The position numbers and the translations under genes were made by a program. 64,000 nt of DNA from CALMFG01 sp963674805 (GTDB lineage: Bacteria > Bacillota > Clostridia > Christensenellales > CALMFG01), in NCBI GenBank assembly GCA_963674805.2, contig CAXXNY010000006.1, forward strand, positions 1 through 64,000, written 5' to 3'. Of this stretch, positions 8,817-16,938 are shown piece by piece (position 1 is the stretch's first letter; the number at the start of each line of letters is the position of its first letter). Below the pieces are notes generated by a model, which searched no databases, had not been told where the DNA came from, and saw only the letters and a list, made by a program, of their open reading frames with translations.

Positions 8817-9490
8817 TATACGGCCTCCCTTCCAATCTGTTGTATTTTCATATTGGGAACCTTACATACCGGACAGATTTCCGGAGGGACATCTCCGACA
8901 TACACAAACCCACAAATTTCACAAACGTAGATGTTGGTGTCTTTCAGCAAGTCATTTTTCTTCTTTTCATAGCGGGTTAGAATAGAAGAAAGAATCCGAG
9001 TCACCTTTTCTCCCCAGACTAATGCCCGCAGGGCACCTCTGTCAGAAGCGTTAACGGCAGTTGAATTTGCCTGAGCATAATCTGTGTTCAGGTTTTGAGT
9101 AAGCAGTTTAAAAATGTCAGAAAATTGACTTTGTTCAGATGGTTTGCTGATGTTCTTAAAGTATTCAGAAAGCTGATTAAAGTATTCGGCTTCTTCCAAA
9201 CGGTACTGCTTTTCACAGCCTTTTGAGAGATTAGAAAATAACGCGCTTTTTTCGCCGGCTGATAATTCTCTTAGTTCATGATCTTCTTCTGATATAATCT
9301 CATTTTGTTTTGGCGGCGAGGATGCCTGCACTGTTTGTTCTTCAAATTCGTCTTTTGAAGCGCCACATAATGGACAAGTCCAATCGTCGGGAAGACCTGC
9401 CCATTTAGTATCGGGAGCGATACCGGCTTCAGGAATGCCAGCTGCCTCATCGTAGATATATCCGCATACTGTGCAAATATATGTTTTCAT
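8816..9490 (-). CDS. Rubredoxin-domain protein with second C-terminal rubredoxin-like knuckle
   Basis: This 224-residue protein has a classical rubredoxin at residues 1-52 (CTVCGYIYDEAAG and WTCPLCGASKDEF). A helical middle follows, and a rubrerythrin-like zinc/iron knuckle near the end reads CEICGFVYVGDVPPEICPVC. Rubredoxin passes single electrons to rubrerythrin and related peroxide or superoxide reductases, so it is the obvious partner of the next gene. The ATG at 9490 has AAGGAGG 7 bases upstream, and an earlier in-frame ATG at 9541 has no such site and would lie inside the promoter. It is the first gene of a two-gene unit reading leftward, convergent with katG and DUF454. Confidence 0.85.
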   Translation of the reverse strand: MKTYICTVCGYIYDEAAGIPEAGIAPDTKWAGLPDDWTCPLCGASKDEFEEQTVQASSPPKQNEIISEEDHELRELSAGEKSALFSNLSKGCEKQYRLEEAEYFNQLSEYFKNISKPSEQSQFSDIFKLLTQNLNTDYAQANSTAVNASDRGALRALVWGEKVTRILSSILTRYEKKKNDLLKDTNIYVCEICGFVYVGDVPPEICPVCKVPNMKIQQIGREAV

Positions 9491-9545
9491 TAATTGCCTC
9501 CTTAAAGTATATTCACTAGGTTTTAAGAGAGCATATGTCAATAAT

Positions 9546-9575
9546 ATTGTACTTGGTGGCAGAAAGAAAAGTCAA
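9546..9575 (-). promoter_or_regulatory. Sigma-A promoter of the rubredoxin-rubrerythrin unit
   Basis: On the minus strand, TTGACT (9575-9570), an 18-base spacer, and TACAAT (9551-9546), placed about 55 bases before the rubredoxin start. Confidence 0.7.
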
Positions 9576-9596
9576 ACATAAATGATATATAATTTA

Positions 9597-9858
9597 GTAA
9601 AATATTTATTTAATCGGTCAGCCGCATTTCTTTTATGTTCTTCCAGCACATGCCCGTAGATGTCCGCTGTAAAGGATAGGCTACAGTGCCTAAGAATTGC
9701 TGACACAGTTTGAATCGATATACTTTATATTATCATTAAACTTGCTACCGTATACAGTAAAACATGAAACTTGGCAGGCTCAAAGCTGAATCGCTTTTGC
9801 ATTTACCTAAACCTTCTTGATAACAGCTTAGTGTCAATCAGTGTGCCGCCTCTTTAGT
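9597..9858 (-). pseudogene. Decayed 3' end of a second tyrosine integrase
   Basis: These 262 bases align along their whole length with the last 265 bases of the intact integrase gene (10913-11177). They share gttcttccagcacatgcccg, then many scattered matches, then cttgataacagctt near the inner end. The intact copy encodes the catalytic HxxR and the Y-containing C-terminus here; in this copy the frame is destroyed and the identity is roughly two thirds. It is the relic of an older related element. The permease pair lies exactly between it and the living integrase. Confidence 0.75.
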
Positions 9859-9860
9859 TT

Positions 9861-10391
9861 TTATAAATTCTCTGCGTTCTTATAAATTGATTTGATTTTA
9901 TCTTTTGAAAGTGCTTTTTCAAGAATAAAGGCAATAATAATTATTCCCGGGATATCGAGCAGCAGACGAGTTAAAGCAAACCTTGTACCCAACGAAGAAA
10001 TTTCAAATAAAAACATCGGGACTTTTGTTGTGGACCAAGCACCAATAAAAATAAGAACATTACTGAATTTGACACCTTTTTTCATAAAAACAGCGGCTAC
10101 GGGAAAAGCGCCGTATAGCGGGCCAGCTGCAGCAGATCCTAGAATAATGGCAAGGACAATTCCTCTTATACCGGAATTTTCACCCATGAATTTTATCATT
10201 GTATCTCTTGGAACCCAAACATCAAGCAGACCAAGCAAAATACATATAGGCGGGAAAATCAGTGCCATCTCTTTTAAGGAGTAGCCAGTGGTAATTAATG
10301 CTTTCATTCCAATATCTTTATTGATAAAAAAAAGAATAATTAATGCAATGATTGCGATAATAAAAAACTTGTATCTTTTTATTAAAACCAT
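9861..10391 (-). CDS. Predicted permease, YraQ/ArsP_1 (DUF318) family, second half
   Basis: This 176-residue membrane protein has four to five predicted segments and the family phrase GSAAAGPLYGAFPVAAVFMKKG. Members of this family include proposed efflux permeases, with organoarsenical exporter ArsP as the best studied relative. Full-length members have about 300-350 residues and two homologous halves. Here the halves are separate genes that overlap by 10 bases, so they probably act as a heteromer. No arsenic regulator or thioredoxin-like partner is present, and the substrate is unknown. The gene stops right next to the integrase relic. Confidence 0.7.
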   Translation of the reverse strand: MVLIKRYKFFIIAIIALIILFFINKDIGMKALITTGYSLKEMALIFPPICILLGLLDVWVPRDTMIKFMGENSGIRGIVLAIILGSAAAGPLYGAFPVAAVFMKKGVKFSNVLIFIGAWSTTKVPMFLFEISSLGTRFALTRLLLDIPGIIIIAFILEKALSKDKIKSIYKNAENL

Positions 10392-10870
10392 AATCCGCTA
10401 GCCACCTTTCCAACAATGAATGCGACAAGAAATGAAAAAATAAAAGCGAATATATTCCGCATAAAAGTCAAACGCTTTCCAAAATATTTTATCTCAACTG
10501 GGATAGTGATAATACCCACCATCATTAAAGAAGACACAAACGCAGCGATTTGAGTATATCCTGCCCCGTTATCAAGAAGAATTGCAGCAGTTGGGAACGC
10601 AATAAAACCGGGAATAAGGGTAATGGATCCAATAATTGCAGCAAGAACCGTGCCCAACCACCCAGATTTCTCCCCAATAATACGTGAAATAAAATCCGCA
10701 TTAAAGACAGCCATCATAATTCCTACAAGCACAATGATGCCTAAAAATTGAGGTAGAACATTTTCAAATGTTTTCCAAGCCTTTTTCAATGATTGTATAG
10801 TTTTCTTTTTATCCTTTATAAAAGAAAGACAAAGGAAAAAACCAGTTATTATGTACAAAGCTATATTCAC
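10382..10870 (-). CDS. Predicted permease, YraQ/ArsP_1 (DUF318) family, first half
   Basis: This 162-residue membrane protein contains IPGFIAFPTAAILLDNGAGY, the half-domain equivalent of the phrase in its downstream partner. It also has a cytoplasmic KDKKKTIQSLKKAWKTFE segment after the first membrane helix, as in full-length family members. It overlaps the next gene by 10 bases, which favours coupled translation and a two-subunit permease. GGAGACC precedes the ATG. It lies 36 bases downstream of the integrase on the same strand, so it may be carried as element cargo and read from the integrase side. Confidence 0.7.
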   Translation of the reverse strand: MNIALYIITGFFLCLSFIKDKKKTIQSLKKAWKTFENVLPQFLGIIVLVGIMMAVFNADFISRIIGEKSGWLGTVLAAIIGSITLIPGFIAFPTAAILLDNGAGYTQIAAFVSSLMMVGIITIPVEIKYFGKRLTFMRNIFAFIFSFLVAFIVGKVASGLWF

Positions 10871-10906
10871 TATCAGGTCTCCTTTTGTATTTCAATAATA
10901 AGTCTT

Positions 10907-11986
10907 TTAAATGGTAAAATATTTATCCAGCATGCCAACCGCATTTCGTTTCTGTTCTTCCAGCACATGCCCGTAGATATCAGCAGTAATGGATATGCTA
11001 CTATGACCCAGTATATCAGAAACTGTCTTTAATGGCACGCCCTCAAGGATCATTAATGAGGCAGCGGTATGCCTTAAATCATGGAATCGGACCGGCTCCA
11101 GGTTGTATCGTTTCTGTACTTCCCCAAACCGTCTTGATAACAGCTTCGGGTCAATCAACGTTCCGTCCTTTCGTGTGATCACAAAGTCTGTGCGGTAGTA
11201 CTTATCCCATAACAGCTCTTTGTTCTTCCGTTGCCAGTCTTTCTGTTCTTTTAAGATTTTCGCAATAGGTGCGGAAATAGGAACATTCCTTGTCTTTCCG
11301 CTTTTCGGTGGTCTTAAACCATCATAGGACATATTGTTTCTAATGATTAGATTCCTGTTTTTAATGTCACTCCACTGTAACCCCAATATCTCCCCGCGCC
11401 TAAGCCCAGCGAATACCGCCAGGCATACCGCCGGGTATAGATAATCGCCCTCAAAGGCTTTTAGGTATTTAGATAAGTCATCCGGATGAATGAAGGAGGA
11501 CTTGCTTTCTTTGCTCTTTTTCGGCGTCTCCACCAGATTGAAGATATTCCGTGTAATCAGCTTTTGCTTCTCAGCCTGTTTGAACGCCCGGGATAAGGTT
11601 CTATGTATATATAGTAAGGAAGTACCGTTTAATGTTTGACTGAGTTCCTTATAGGCATTTTCAATATCCATTGGCATAAGACGCTGTAACTGCTTTGAGC
11701 CGATATATTTATTGATATGTTCAATGTTCACTTGATAGCTTCTCGCTGTACTCGGAGATACACTCGTTCTATACCCATCAATCCATTGGTTTAAGTATTC
11801 TTTAACCTTGATACTCGTAGGTGCGGTATAGAACCCCTCCCGCATATCATTCTCCAACTTCACCATAAAGTCCTTAGCCAGCGTCTGCCGGTCAAAGGTC
11901 TTGGATACCTGCTTCTCATCTTCATCCCACCATCTCACCCGCCATCGGTATCCGTTCTTTGTCTTGTATTTGAGCATGGTTGCCAT
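10907..11986 (-). CDS. int: Tyrosine recombinase / integrase (Tn916-like family)
   Basis: This 359-residue integrase has an N-terminal arm-binding domain (about residues 1-60), a SAM-like core-binding domain (65-160) and the catalytic domain. Catalytic residues are visible: the first arginine in FAGLRRGEILGLQW, HDLRHTAASLM with His-x-x-Arg, LGHSS with the last histidine, and the nucleophile in ADIYGHV. AAGGAG lies 8 bases before the ATG. It would integrate and, with an excisionase, excise the surrounding element. The excisionase-like gene at 12134 diverges from it, a common phage or ICE layout. A decayed relative of its 3' end lies at 9597-9858. Confidence 0.93.
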   Translation of the reverse strand: MATMLKYKTKNGYRWRVRWWDEDEKQVSKTFDRQTLAKDFMVKLENDMREGFYTAPTSIKVKEYLNQWIDGYRTSVSPSTARSYQVNIEHINKYIGSKQLQRLMPMDIENAYKELSQTLNGTSLLYIHRTLSRAFKQAEKQKLITRNIFNLVETPKKSKESKSSFIHPDDLSKYLKAFEGDYLYPAVCLAVFAGLRRGEILGLQWSDIKNRNLIIRNNMSYDGLRPPKSGKTRNVPISAPIAKILKEQKDWQRKNKELLWDKYYRTDFVITRKDGTLIDPKLLSRRFGEVQKRYNLEPVRFHDLRHTAASLMILEGVPLKTVSDILGHSSISITADIYGHVLEEQKRNAVGMLDKYFTI

Positions 11987-12065
11987 GTAATCGTCTCCTT
12001 TTTCTTAAATTCGTCTCATCTTTTATGCTTTTTATTGTGCGTTTGGTGTAGTCGTAGTATAGTTC

Positions 12066-12101
12066 ATATGTTCTCGTATTTCAATAGAAAGCAGAACATA
12101 T
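12066..12101. promoter_or_regulatory. Inverted repeat between divergent int and xis genes
   Basis: The arms ATATGTTCT (12066-12074) and AGAACATAT (12093-12101) are perfect and separated by 18 bases. The position between divergent integrase and excisionase genes suggests an operator for an element regulator or for the excisionase-like protein. Confidence 0.45.
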
Positions 12102-12133
12102 ATTCTCATATATTAATCAAAGGGGGTTAATTT

Positions 12134-12442
12134 ATGGACAAAGTCCTATACATCAAAGATGTTTGTGAAAAGATGAATGTCAAACCAGGGTACCTATATA
12201 AGCTCATTAATACCGGCGAGATTAAGAGTTTTAAGATGGGTAAGAAACGCGCTTTTATGCAATCATCCATAGACAAGTATCTGATCAATAAATCAGGGAT
12301 TAAAGAAGAAAAGATCATCCCGCTGACACCTAAAGATGCAATGGCGACCGGATTAGGTTCCTTTGACTGGAATAAGTTTGGGTATGAACAACTGTGTCTG
12401 GTCTGGTCACTTATCGGCAGACTGGAAGGTGAGCATGAGTAA
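12134..12442 (+). CDS. Excisionase-like MerR/HTH_17 DNA-binding protein
   Basis: This 102-residue protein begins MDKVLYIKDVCEKMNVKPG. A winged helix-turn-helix (residues 5-50) carries the pattern YLYKLINTGEIKSFKMGKKR, typical of excisionase-family and MerR-like proteins that read DNA with a short wing. GGGGG precedes the ATG. It diverges from the integrase and overlaps the methyltransferase gene by 8 bases, placing it as the first gene of the rightward element operon. It is likely a recombination directionality factor or an element regulator. The C-terminal 40 residues are not recognised. Confidence 0.7.
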   Translation: MDKVLYIKDVCEKMNVKPGYLYKLINTGEIKSFKMGKKRAFMQSSIDKYLINKSGIKEEKIIPLTPKDAMATGLGSFDWNKFGYEQLCLVWSLIGRLEGEHE

Positions 12443-13136
12443 GGATATCCAGCTGTATTTAGGGGATTGTCTTGATGTGATGGATAAACTCATCAATGAG
12501 GGGGTGCCAGTGGATTGTTTAATCACCGACCCGCCATATGGGATGTCATATAAAAGCCCGAGTGAATTACACAAGGTAATCCATAATGACGATAATCTGG
12601 ACTGGCTAGAACCGTTCGCAAGGAAAGCCTATGACTTGCTTTCAGACAATGCACATGGCTATGTCTTTTGCTCGCATCATCATGTGGAAAGATTCAAGAC
12701 AACATTATCTTCCGTATTTGATTACAAGAACATCTTAATCTGGGAGAAGAATACGGTGGGGCTAAATGACTTCTTAACGAACTATGGTCCCAAGTATGAG
12801 ATGATCATCTACTTCAGTAAAGGGAAAAGATATTTAAACGGGAAAAGAGAACCCAATATCTTTCGGTATATTAAACCAAAGAATGAACTGCACCCGACAC
12901 AAAAACCAGTAGACTTAATTGAATACCTAATATCCAAGAGTACCCATAAGGGAGAACTCATCTTAGACCCGTTTATGGGCAGCGGCACCACCGGGGTTGC
13001 CGCTAAACGGTTACATCGTCGGTTCATCGGGATTGAGATTGATCAGGCTTACTTCAGCATTGCAAAGAACCGAATAGAAGAACCAATCAACTTAGAGATT
13101 AATACGACCGAAGGAGGACAGTTAAAGTTTGGGTAA
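12435..13136 (+). CDS. DNA N4/N6 methyltransferase (site-specific, element-borne)
   Basis: This 233-residue enzyme has TDPPYGM near residue 32 (the catalytic DPPY box) and DPFMGSGTTG near residue 180 (the SAM-binding FxGxG box). With the catalytic box first, it is a beta-class amino-methyltransferase (N6-adenine or N4-cytosine). No restriction partner is nearby, so it is an orphan enzyme. Such enzymes are common in phages and integrative elements, where they protect element DNA. The ATG at 12435 was chosen for GGAAGGTGA 5 bases upstream and the 8-base overlap with the excisionase-like gene. Confidence 0.88.
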   Translation: MSKDIQLYLGDCLDVMDKLINEGVPVDCLITDPPYGMSYKSPSELHKVIHNDDNLDWLEPFARKAYDLLSDNAHGYVFCSHHHVERFKTTLSSVFDYKNILIWEKNTVGLNDFLTNYGPKYEMIIYFSKGKRYLNGKREPNIFRYIKPKNELHPTQKPVDLIEYLISKSTHKGELILDPFMGSGTTGVAAKRLHRRFIGIEIDQAYFSIAKNRIEEPINLEINTTEGGQLKFG

Positions 13137-13187
13137 TACCAGACTTAAACGTCCTCGTAATAGGTATTAACTAACCAACCACTATAT

Positions 13188-13883
13188 ATGATAAAGACAA
13201 AGACGATTATCTCAGGGGAGATGCTGGAGTGTGAGGTGTATCCGGTATGGGAGAGAGACAACAAAAGAGAGAACAGACATAAACCAACAACCTTAGCCCA
13301 GCAGAAGGTGAATCATAGGAATACCGTAAAGCGTGTGATCCGGTTAATCAACACCAACTTCACCAAGAGAGATATCTGGATGACGTTGACGTATAAGGAG
13401 AAACCAACAGAGGAACAGGCGAAGAGGGATATCCAAAACTTTATTCGAAGATTGAAGAGACGGGTAGATAACCTTAAGTATATTTATGTCACAGAGTTGG
13501 GGGAGAAGCGCATTCATCATCATATCATCCTAAACGTCGAAGACCGGGATACGGCAGAAGGGTTATGGACACTGGGGCGAACGAATGCCAGACGGTTACA
13601 GCCGGATGATTATGGGTTAGAAGGGCTAGCCCGATACATCACTAAAGAAAAGAATACAGCAGATAAAAGATATACCTGCAGCAGGAACTTAGATAAACCC
13701 ATTGTCTATGAAGACAAGAGTATGTTTACCAGACGAGATACGGACAAAATTGTCCGTAACGAGAACAAGGCAAGAGAGATGTTTGAAAGGATGTACCCGG
13801 GATATGTGTTTAGGGATTTAACCATCTCAGAGTCTGTATTCATATCCGGATGGTATATCTATGTACGGTTACAAAAATTATAA
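13188..13883 (+). CDS. Rolling-circle replication initiator-like HUH protein
   Basis: This 231-residue protein carries the signatures of small HUH Rep proteins: IWMTLTY (motif 1, residues 64-70), ELGEKRIHHHIILN with the metal-binding histidines (near 105-118), and LARYITKE (near 145-152), where the tyrosine would attack DNA. The layout matches the phage/plasmid REP group used by integrative rolling-circle elements. It is basic overall, as expected for a DNA nickase. No strong ribosome binding site is seen before 13188, and a later ATG at 13218 is possible. It would nick an origin, perhaps in the hairpin-rich stretch at 14401-14552. Confidence 0.75.
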   Translation: MIKTKTIISGEMLECEVYPVWERDNKRENRHKPTTLAQQKVNHRNTVKRVIRLINTNFTKRDIWMTLTYKEKPTEEQAKRDIQNFIRRLKRRVDNLKYIYVTELGEKRIHHHIILNVEDRDTAEGLWTLGRTNARRLQPDDYGLEGLARYITKEKNTADKRYTCSRNLDKPIVYEDKSMFTRRDTDKIVRNENKAREMFERMYPGYVFRDLTISESVFISGWYIYVRLQKL

Positions 13884-13899
13884 AGGGGAGATAAGAAAG

Positions 13900-14373
13900 A
13901 TGGTTAAAGAATTTTTAGAAAGTGTGGCGACAGCCATGAGAGCCTGTAATGCATTACCTGAAAAGAGAGCGGCATATGAAGCGAAGAAGGTTAAACCAAA
14001 AGAAGAATCGGACTACAAGCATTGGTTAAAGTGCAAGCGGAGAGCCTGCAGACTTTGCAAGTTGACTGAAGAATATCGCATTGCAGCCAAAGCAATTGCT
14101 GAAGCAACGGATAGATTCCTTGAGATCATTGAAGGGTTACCCCCAATAGAGGCATTCGTTTTAATAGAGCGTTACGGCATGTTGAAGACCTGGGATGAGA
14201 TCGCTGATGAAATCAATTATTCCAGAGCACAAGTATTTCGTATCCATAATCGGGCGATCCATTGGATAGAGGAGCGAAACACAAACGAGGAATTGAAACC
14301 GGTGAAGATAGAAGCGTTTATAAATAACGACGTGCCCGCGTGCGTAATGCTAACAAGAAATACATATAATTAA
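13900..14373 (+). CDS. Sigma-70 region-4-like / DUF1492-type phage regulator
   Basis: This 157-residue protein has a basic, cysteine-containing first half (CKRRACRLCK) and a C-terminal helix-turn-helix, TWDEIADEINYSRAQVFRIHNRA (residues about 102-124). It resembles region 4 of sigma factors and the ArpU/RinA-like late regulators of Firmicutes phages. It probably controls element genes. The ATG at 13900 follows AAAGGGGAG. It is the last gene of the int-xis-methyltransferase-Rep unit. Confidence 0.6.
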   Translation: MVKEFLESVATAMRACNALPEKRAAYEAKKVKPKEESDYKHWLKCKRRACRLCKLTEEYRIAAKAIAEATDRFLEIIEGLPPIEAFVLIERYGMLKTWDEIADEINYSRAQVFRIHNRAIHWIEERNTNEELKPVKIEAFINNDVPACVMLTRNTYN

Positions 14374-14400
14374 CCAAAGAGAAAAGAAAGAAGCGCAGAA

Positions 14401-14552
14401 TCGCTATACCCCCCTTACCTCGGGTATAGCGAGAAACGCCCGAAACCGTTTGTGCCCCTCCGTGTGATGCGTGCCTCGCGCACGTGCCCCCCCCACCCCT
14501 ACCAGGGGGTATGAAAAAGTTTTAGGGAAGATAAACGGAAACCGTTTGTGCT
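14401..14552. other. Hairpin- and repeat-rich non-coding stretch, candidate replication origin
   Basis: An 11-bp-stem hairpin (TCGCTATACCC ... GGGTATAGCGA, 14401-14432) comes first. A direct repeat GAAACCGTTTGTGC follows at 14442-14455 and 14538-14551, each copy shortly followed by TCCGTG. Small hairpins such as CGTGC/GCACG and ACCCC/GGGGT lie between. GC content jumps compared with the flanks. Position just downstream of the Rep-like gene fits a nicking origin or iteron set, but no nick site is proven. The remaining 14553-15055 contains CACGTG/GACGTG-rich stretches and an AT-rich tail with no gene I can support. Confidence 0.4.
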
Positions 14553-15055
14553 CTCGTCCGTGAAAAAAATTCCCTAAATGGCGAAAAAATTTAAATACGC
14601 AGTTTTATCCATCCTATTATCCATTCTCAACAATACTCATTCTTTATATCTTCGCACGTGTCGCGCGACGTGGCGACGTGTCGTATTGAATCAAACAACA
14701 AATATATTTATGCCGACTATTGATTCATTCAAGCAAAAGGGCACGTGTGCGCCGACGTTGTTTTGTACGAATCTTTCAAGCAGTCTTGAGCAAAATTAAC
14801 AGTTAGCCTATTATGCTAGAAATGCCAGTATATATGATATTTTTTGGCGTTTTTGGCATGGTTTTGAGGCGTTTTCAAACCATAATAATAACTTAATTTT
14901 GACTTTATCTTGTCTGTGAAGGCAAATCAATTAATAAAAGCGCATATAAGGGATAAGTATCCATATAAGTAAAGATATGATATTAAACAAAAAACATTAT
15001 CTGACAATGAACGATATTTAATAAAGTGCCACATTTCGGTGGGAGGGATTACGAA

Positions 15056-15085
15056 TTGACTTTGTTTACAGGGGAGAATTAACAT
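15056..15085 (+). promoter_or_regulatory. Possible promoter of the PTS operon
   Basis: TTGACT (15056-15061), 18 bases, TAACAT (15080-15085). The -10 is poor, as expected if the PRD regulator must activate it. Confidence 0.35.
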
Positions 15086-15164
15086 ATAAACAGAAAAATA
15101 ACGTGTGACCTGGTGTGGTCAACAAAAGGACAGACGCATAAATTTAGAACAGATGAGGGGAAAA

Positions 15165-15617
15165 ATGCAAAAGCGATTGGTTGAGGAAGAGAATATTGAG
15201 CTGAATGTGAAAGCAGAGAATTGGCAGGAAGCAGTTACTGCGGCAGGAAAAGTTTTAGTTGAAAATGATTATGTTACCGACGCTTATGTGGATGCAATGA
15301 TCAATGCTGTTAAGGAACTGGGACCTTATATCGTCGTTGCTCCGGGATTGGCAATGCCGCATGCAAAGAGTACGAACAGTGTGATTAAAAGCGGAATCAG
15401 CATTATTACATTACAGTCACCGGTTGAGTTTGGGAATAAAAGCAACGACCCGGTTTATATGCTGGTTGGTGTTGCGGGCATTAATGACGAGTTGCATATG
15501 GATATCATTAAAGCTATTGCAACTGTATTCGAGGAAGAAGAAGCGCTGAAAAGACTACTGGAAAGCAACAGTAAAAAAGAAATTGCTGAAGCTTTTAACC
15601 AGGCAGCACTTGCATAA
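15165..15617 (+). CDS. PTS EIIA component, fructose/mannitol-type fold (ascorbate-family system)
   Basis: This 150-residue cytoplasmic phosphocarrier has PGLAMPHAK near residues 63-71, which holds the phospho-accepting histidine. It takes phosphate from HPr and hands it to the EIIB encoded next. The ATG at 15165 was chosen for AGGGG 5 bases upstream and because it gives the normal family length; earlier in-frame ATGs would add unrelated residues. It is the first gene of a PTS operon (EIIA, EIIB, SDR, EIIC). Confidence 0.88.
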   Translation: MQKRLVEEENIELNVKAENWQEAVTAAGKVLVENDYVTDAYVDAMINAVKELGPYIVVAPGLAMPHAKSTNSVIKSGISIITLQSPVEFGNKSNDPVYMLVGVAGINDELHMDIIKAIATVFEEEEALKRLLESNSKKEIAEAFNQAALA

Positions 15618-15808
15618 AAACATATGATAGATTTTTCTGAGATCATGTATTTTTAAGTTTGCATCAGTGTATACGATGGAATGATTAAAAAAGGCATGAG
15701 GCGTGTATGTAATAAATATAAATAAGGCACATGATTGTGTTTAAGCGGATTAAGCGGAATAAAGAATCATTTCATGTCCGCTATAATAATAAGAAAGGAG
15801 GGGGAAAA

Positions 15809-16099
15809 ATGTTGCGCATTGTGGCGATGTGTGCATATGGCGTAGGCAGCAGCGTGCTGATAAAAATGAACGCGGACAAAGCGCTTAAAGCGCTTAACGT
15901 GGAAGGCACTGTTGAGGTTGCGGATATCACAAGCGGGAGAGGCATTATCAAAGATGCAGATGTTGTTCTCGTCGGGAATGAATTGGCGTCTACAGTGGAA
16001 GGTACTGACAAACCCGTAATATTGATTACGAGTTTTGTCAATAAGCAGGAAGTGTATGATAAGCTGAAGGCATTCTGCGAGGAAAAGAAGATTATTTAA
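15809..16099 (+). CDS. PTS EIIB component, ascorbate/SgaB type
   Basis: In this 96-residue protein the phospho-cysteine sits at residue 8 in MLRIVAMCAYGVGSS, the typical P-loop-like start of EIIB of the lactose/ascorbate group. It passes phosphate from EIIA to the sugar as it crosses EIIC. GAAAGGAGGGGG precedes the ATG at 15809, a very strong ribosome binding site. The 190-base gap after EIIA carries no other gene. Confidence 0.88.
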   Translation: MLRIVAMCAYGVGSSVLIKMNADKALKALNVEGTVEVADITSGRGIIKDADVVLVGNELASTVEGTDKPVILITSFVNKQEVYDKLKAFCEEKKII

Positions 16100-16131
16100 C
16101 GGATTAAGAAGACAGCAAAAAGGGACTAATA

Positions 16132-16908
16132 ATGGTGAGATATAAAGACAAAGTTGTTGTTGTAACAGGGGCAGGGCAAGGGATTGGAAAAACGGTTGCT
16201 CAGCGGTTCTATAAGGACGGAGCAACAGTATGCCTGCTGGATATGAATGAAAAGGCTTTGAAGCAGGTTGCGGAAGAAACCAATGCGGATGCTTCAAGAT
16301 TTACAGTGTGGACAGTTGATATCAGCGATAGTCAAAAGGTCGATGCTGTAATAAGAGCAATTGGAAAACAATTTGGAAAAATTGATGTATTGGTTAATAA
16401 TGCAGGCGTTTTTAAACGCTGCCTGATTGAAGAAGCGACTGATGAACAGATCCAGCTGATGATGAATGTCAATTTTCTTGGAACAGTTTTTTGTACAAGA
16501 GCAGCGATTCCGTTTATGAAAAACATTGATGCAAATATCATCAATGTGTCTTCAATACTCGCAACTTTTCCGAATACCGGATCTGGTATTTACGGGGCAA
16601 CAAAAGCAGGCATGCACGTTCTAACACGTGTTTTAGCGTCAGAGCTTGCACCTTATGGGATACGTGTGAATTGTTATGCTCCCGGGGTAGTAGAAACGCC
16701 GATGTCAGCAGATGTTATTCAAAAACGCCCGGAATCAAAATTATCTCAAATAGCATTGCGCAGATTCGGAAAAACAGATGATGTATATAATCTGATCAGT
16801 TTTTTTTGCTCTGCAAACGCAAGCTATATCACAGGCCAGCTGATTGGGCTTGATGGAGGTATCTGGGCAACACAAACGCCGAACGCAACATGGAAACTGG
16901 ACATATAG
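16132..16908 (+). CDS. Short-chain dehydrogenase/reductase within the PTS operon
   Basis: In this 258-residue classical SDR the NAD(P) motif TGAGQGIG is at residues 12-19, NNAG near 88, the catalytic serine in NVSS near 139, and YGATK (Tyr-x-x-x-Lys) near 152-156. An acidic residue after strand 2 (LLDMN) suggests NAD. Lying between the EIIB and EIIC genes, it should act on the imported phosphorylated compound. Its C-terminal DGGIWATQTPNATWK resembles the tail of the SDR at 36275 (DGGILATHNPWK), which hints that both work on related substrates in the same locus. Confidence 0.9.
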   Translation: MVRYKDKVVVVTGAGQGIGKTVAQRFYKDGATVCLLDMNEKALKQVAEETNADASRFTVWTVDISDSQKVDAVIRAIGKQFGKIDVLVNNAGVFKRCLIEEATDEQIQLMMNVNFLGTVFCTRAAIPFMKNIDANIINVSSILATFPNTGSGIYGATKAGMHVLTRVLASELAPYGIRVNCYAPGVVETPMSADVIQKRPESKLSQIALRRFGKTDDVYNLISFFCSANASYITGQLIGLDGGIWATQTPNATWKLDI

Positions 16909-16938
16909 AAAAAATATTAAATCAAGAAGGGAAAGGTT

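Noticed and set aside
14578..14799. Open frame of 73 codons in the gap after the sigma-like gene
   Set aside because: No ribosome binding site, repetitive CACGTG-rich sequence, and composition unlike the neighbouring genes. Probably non-coding.
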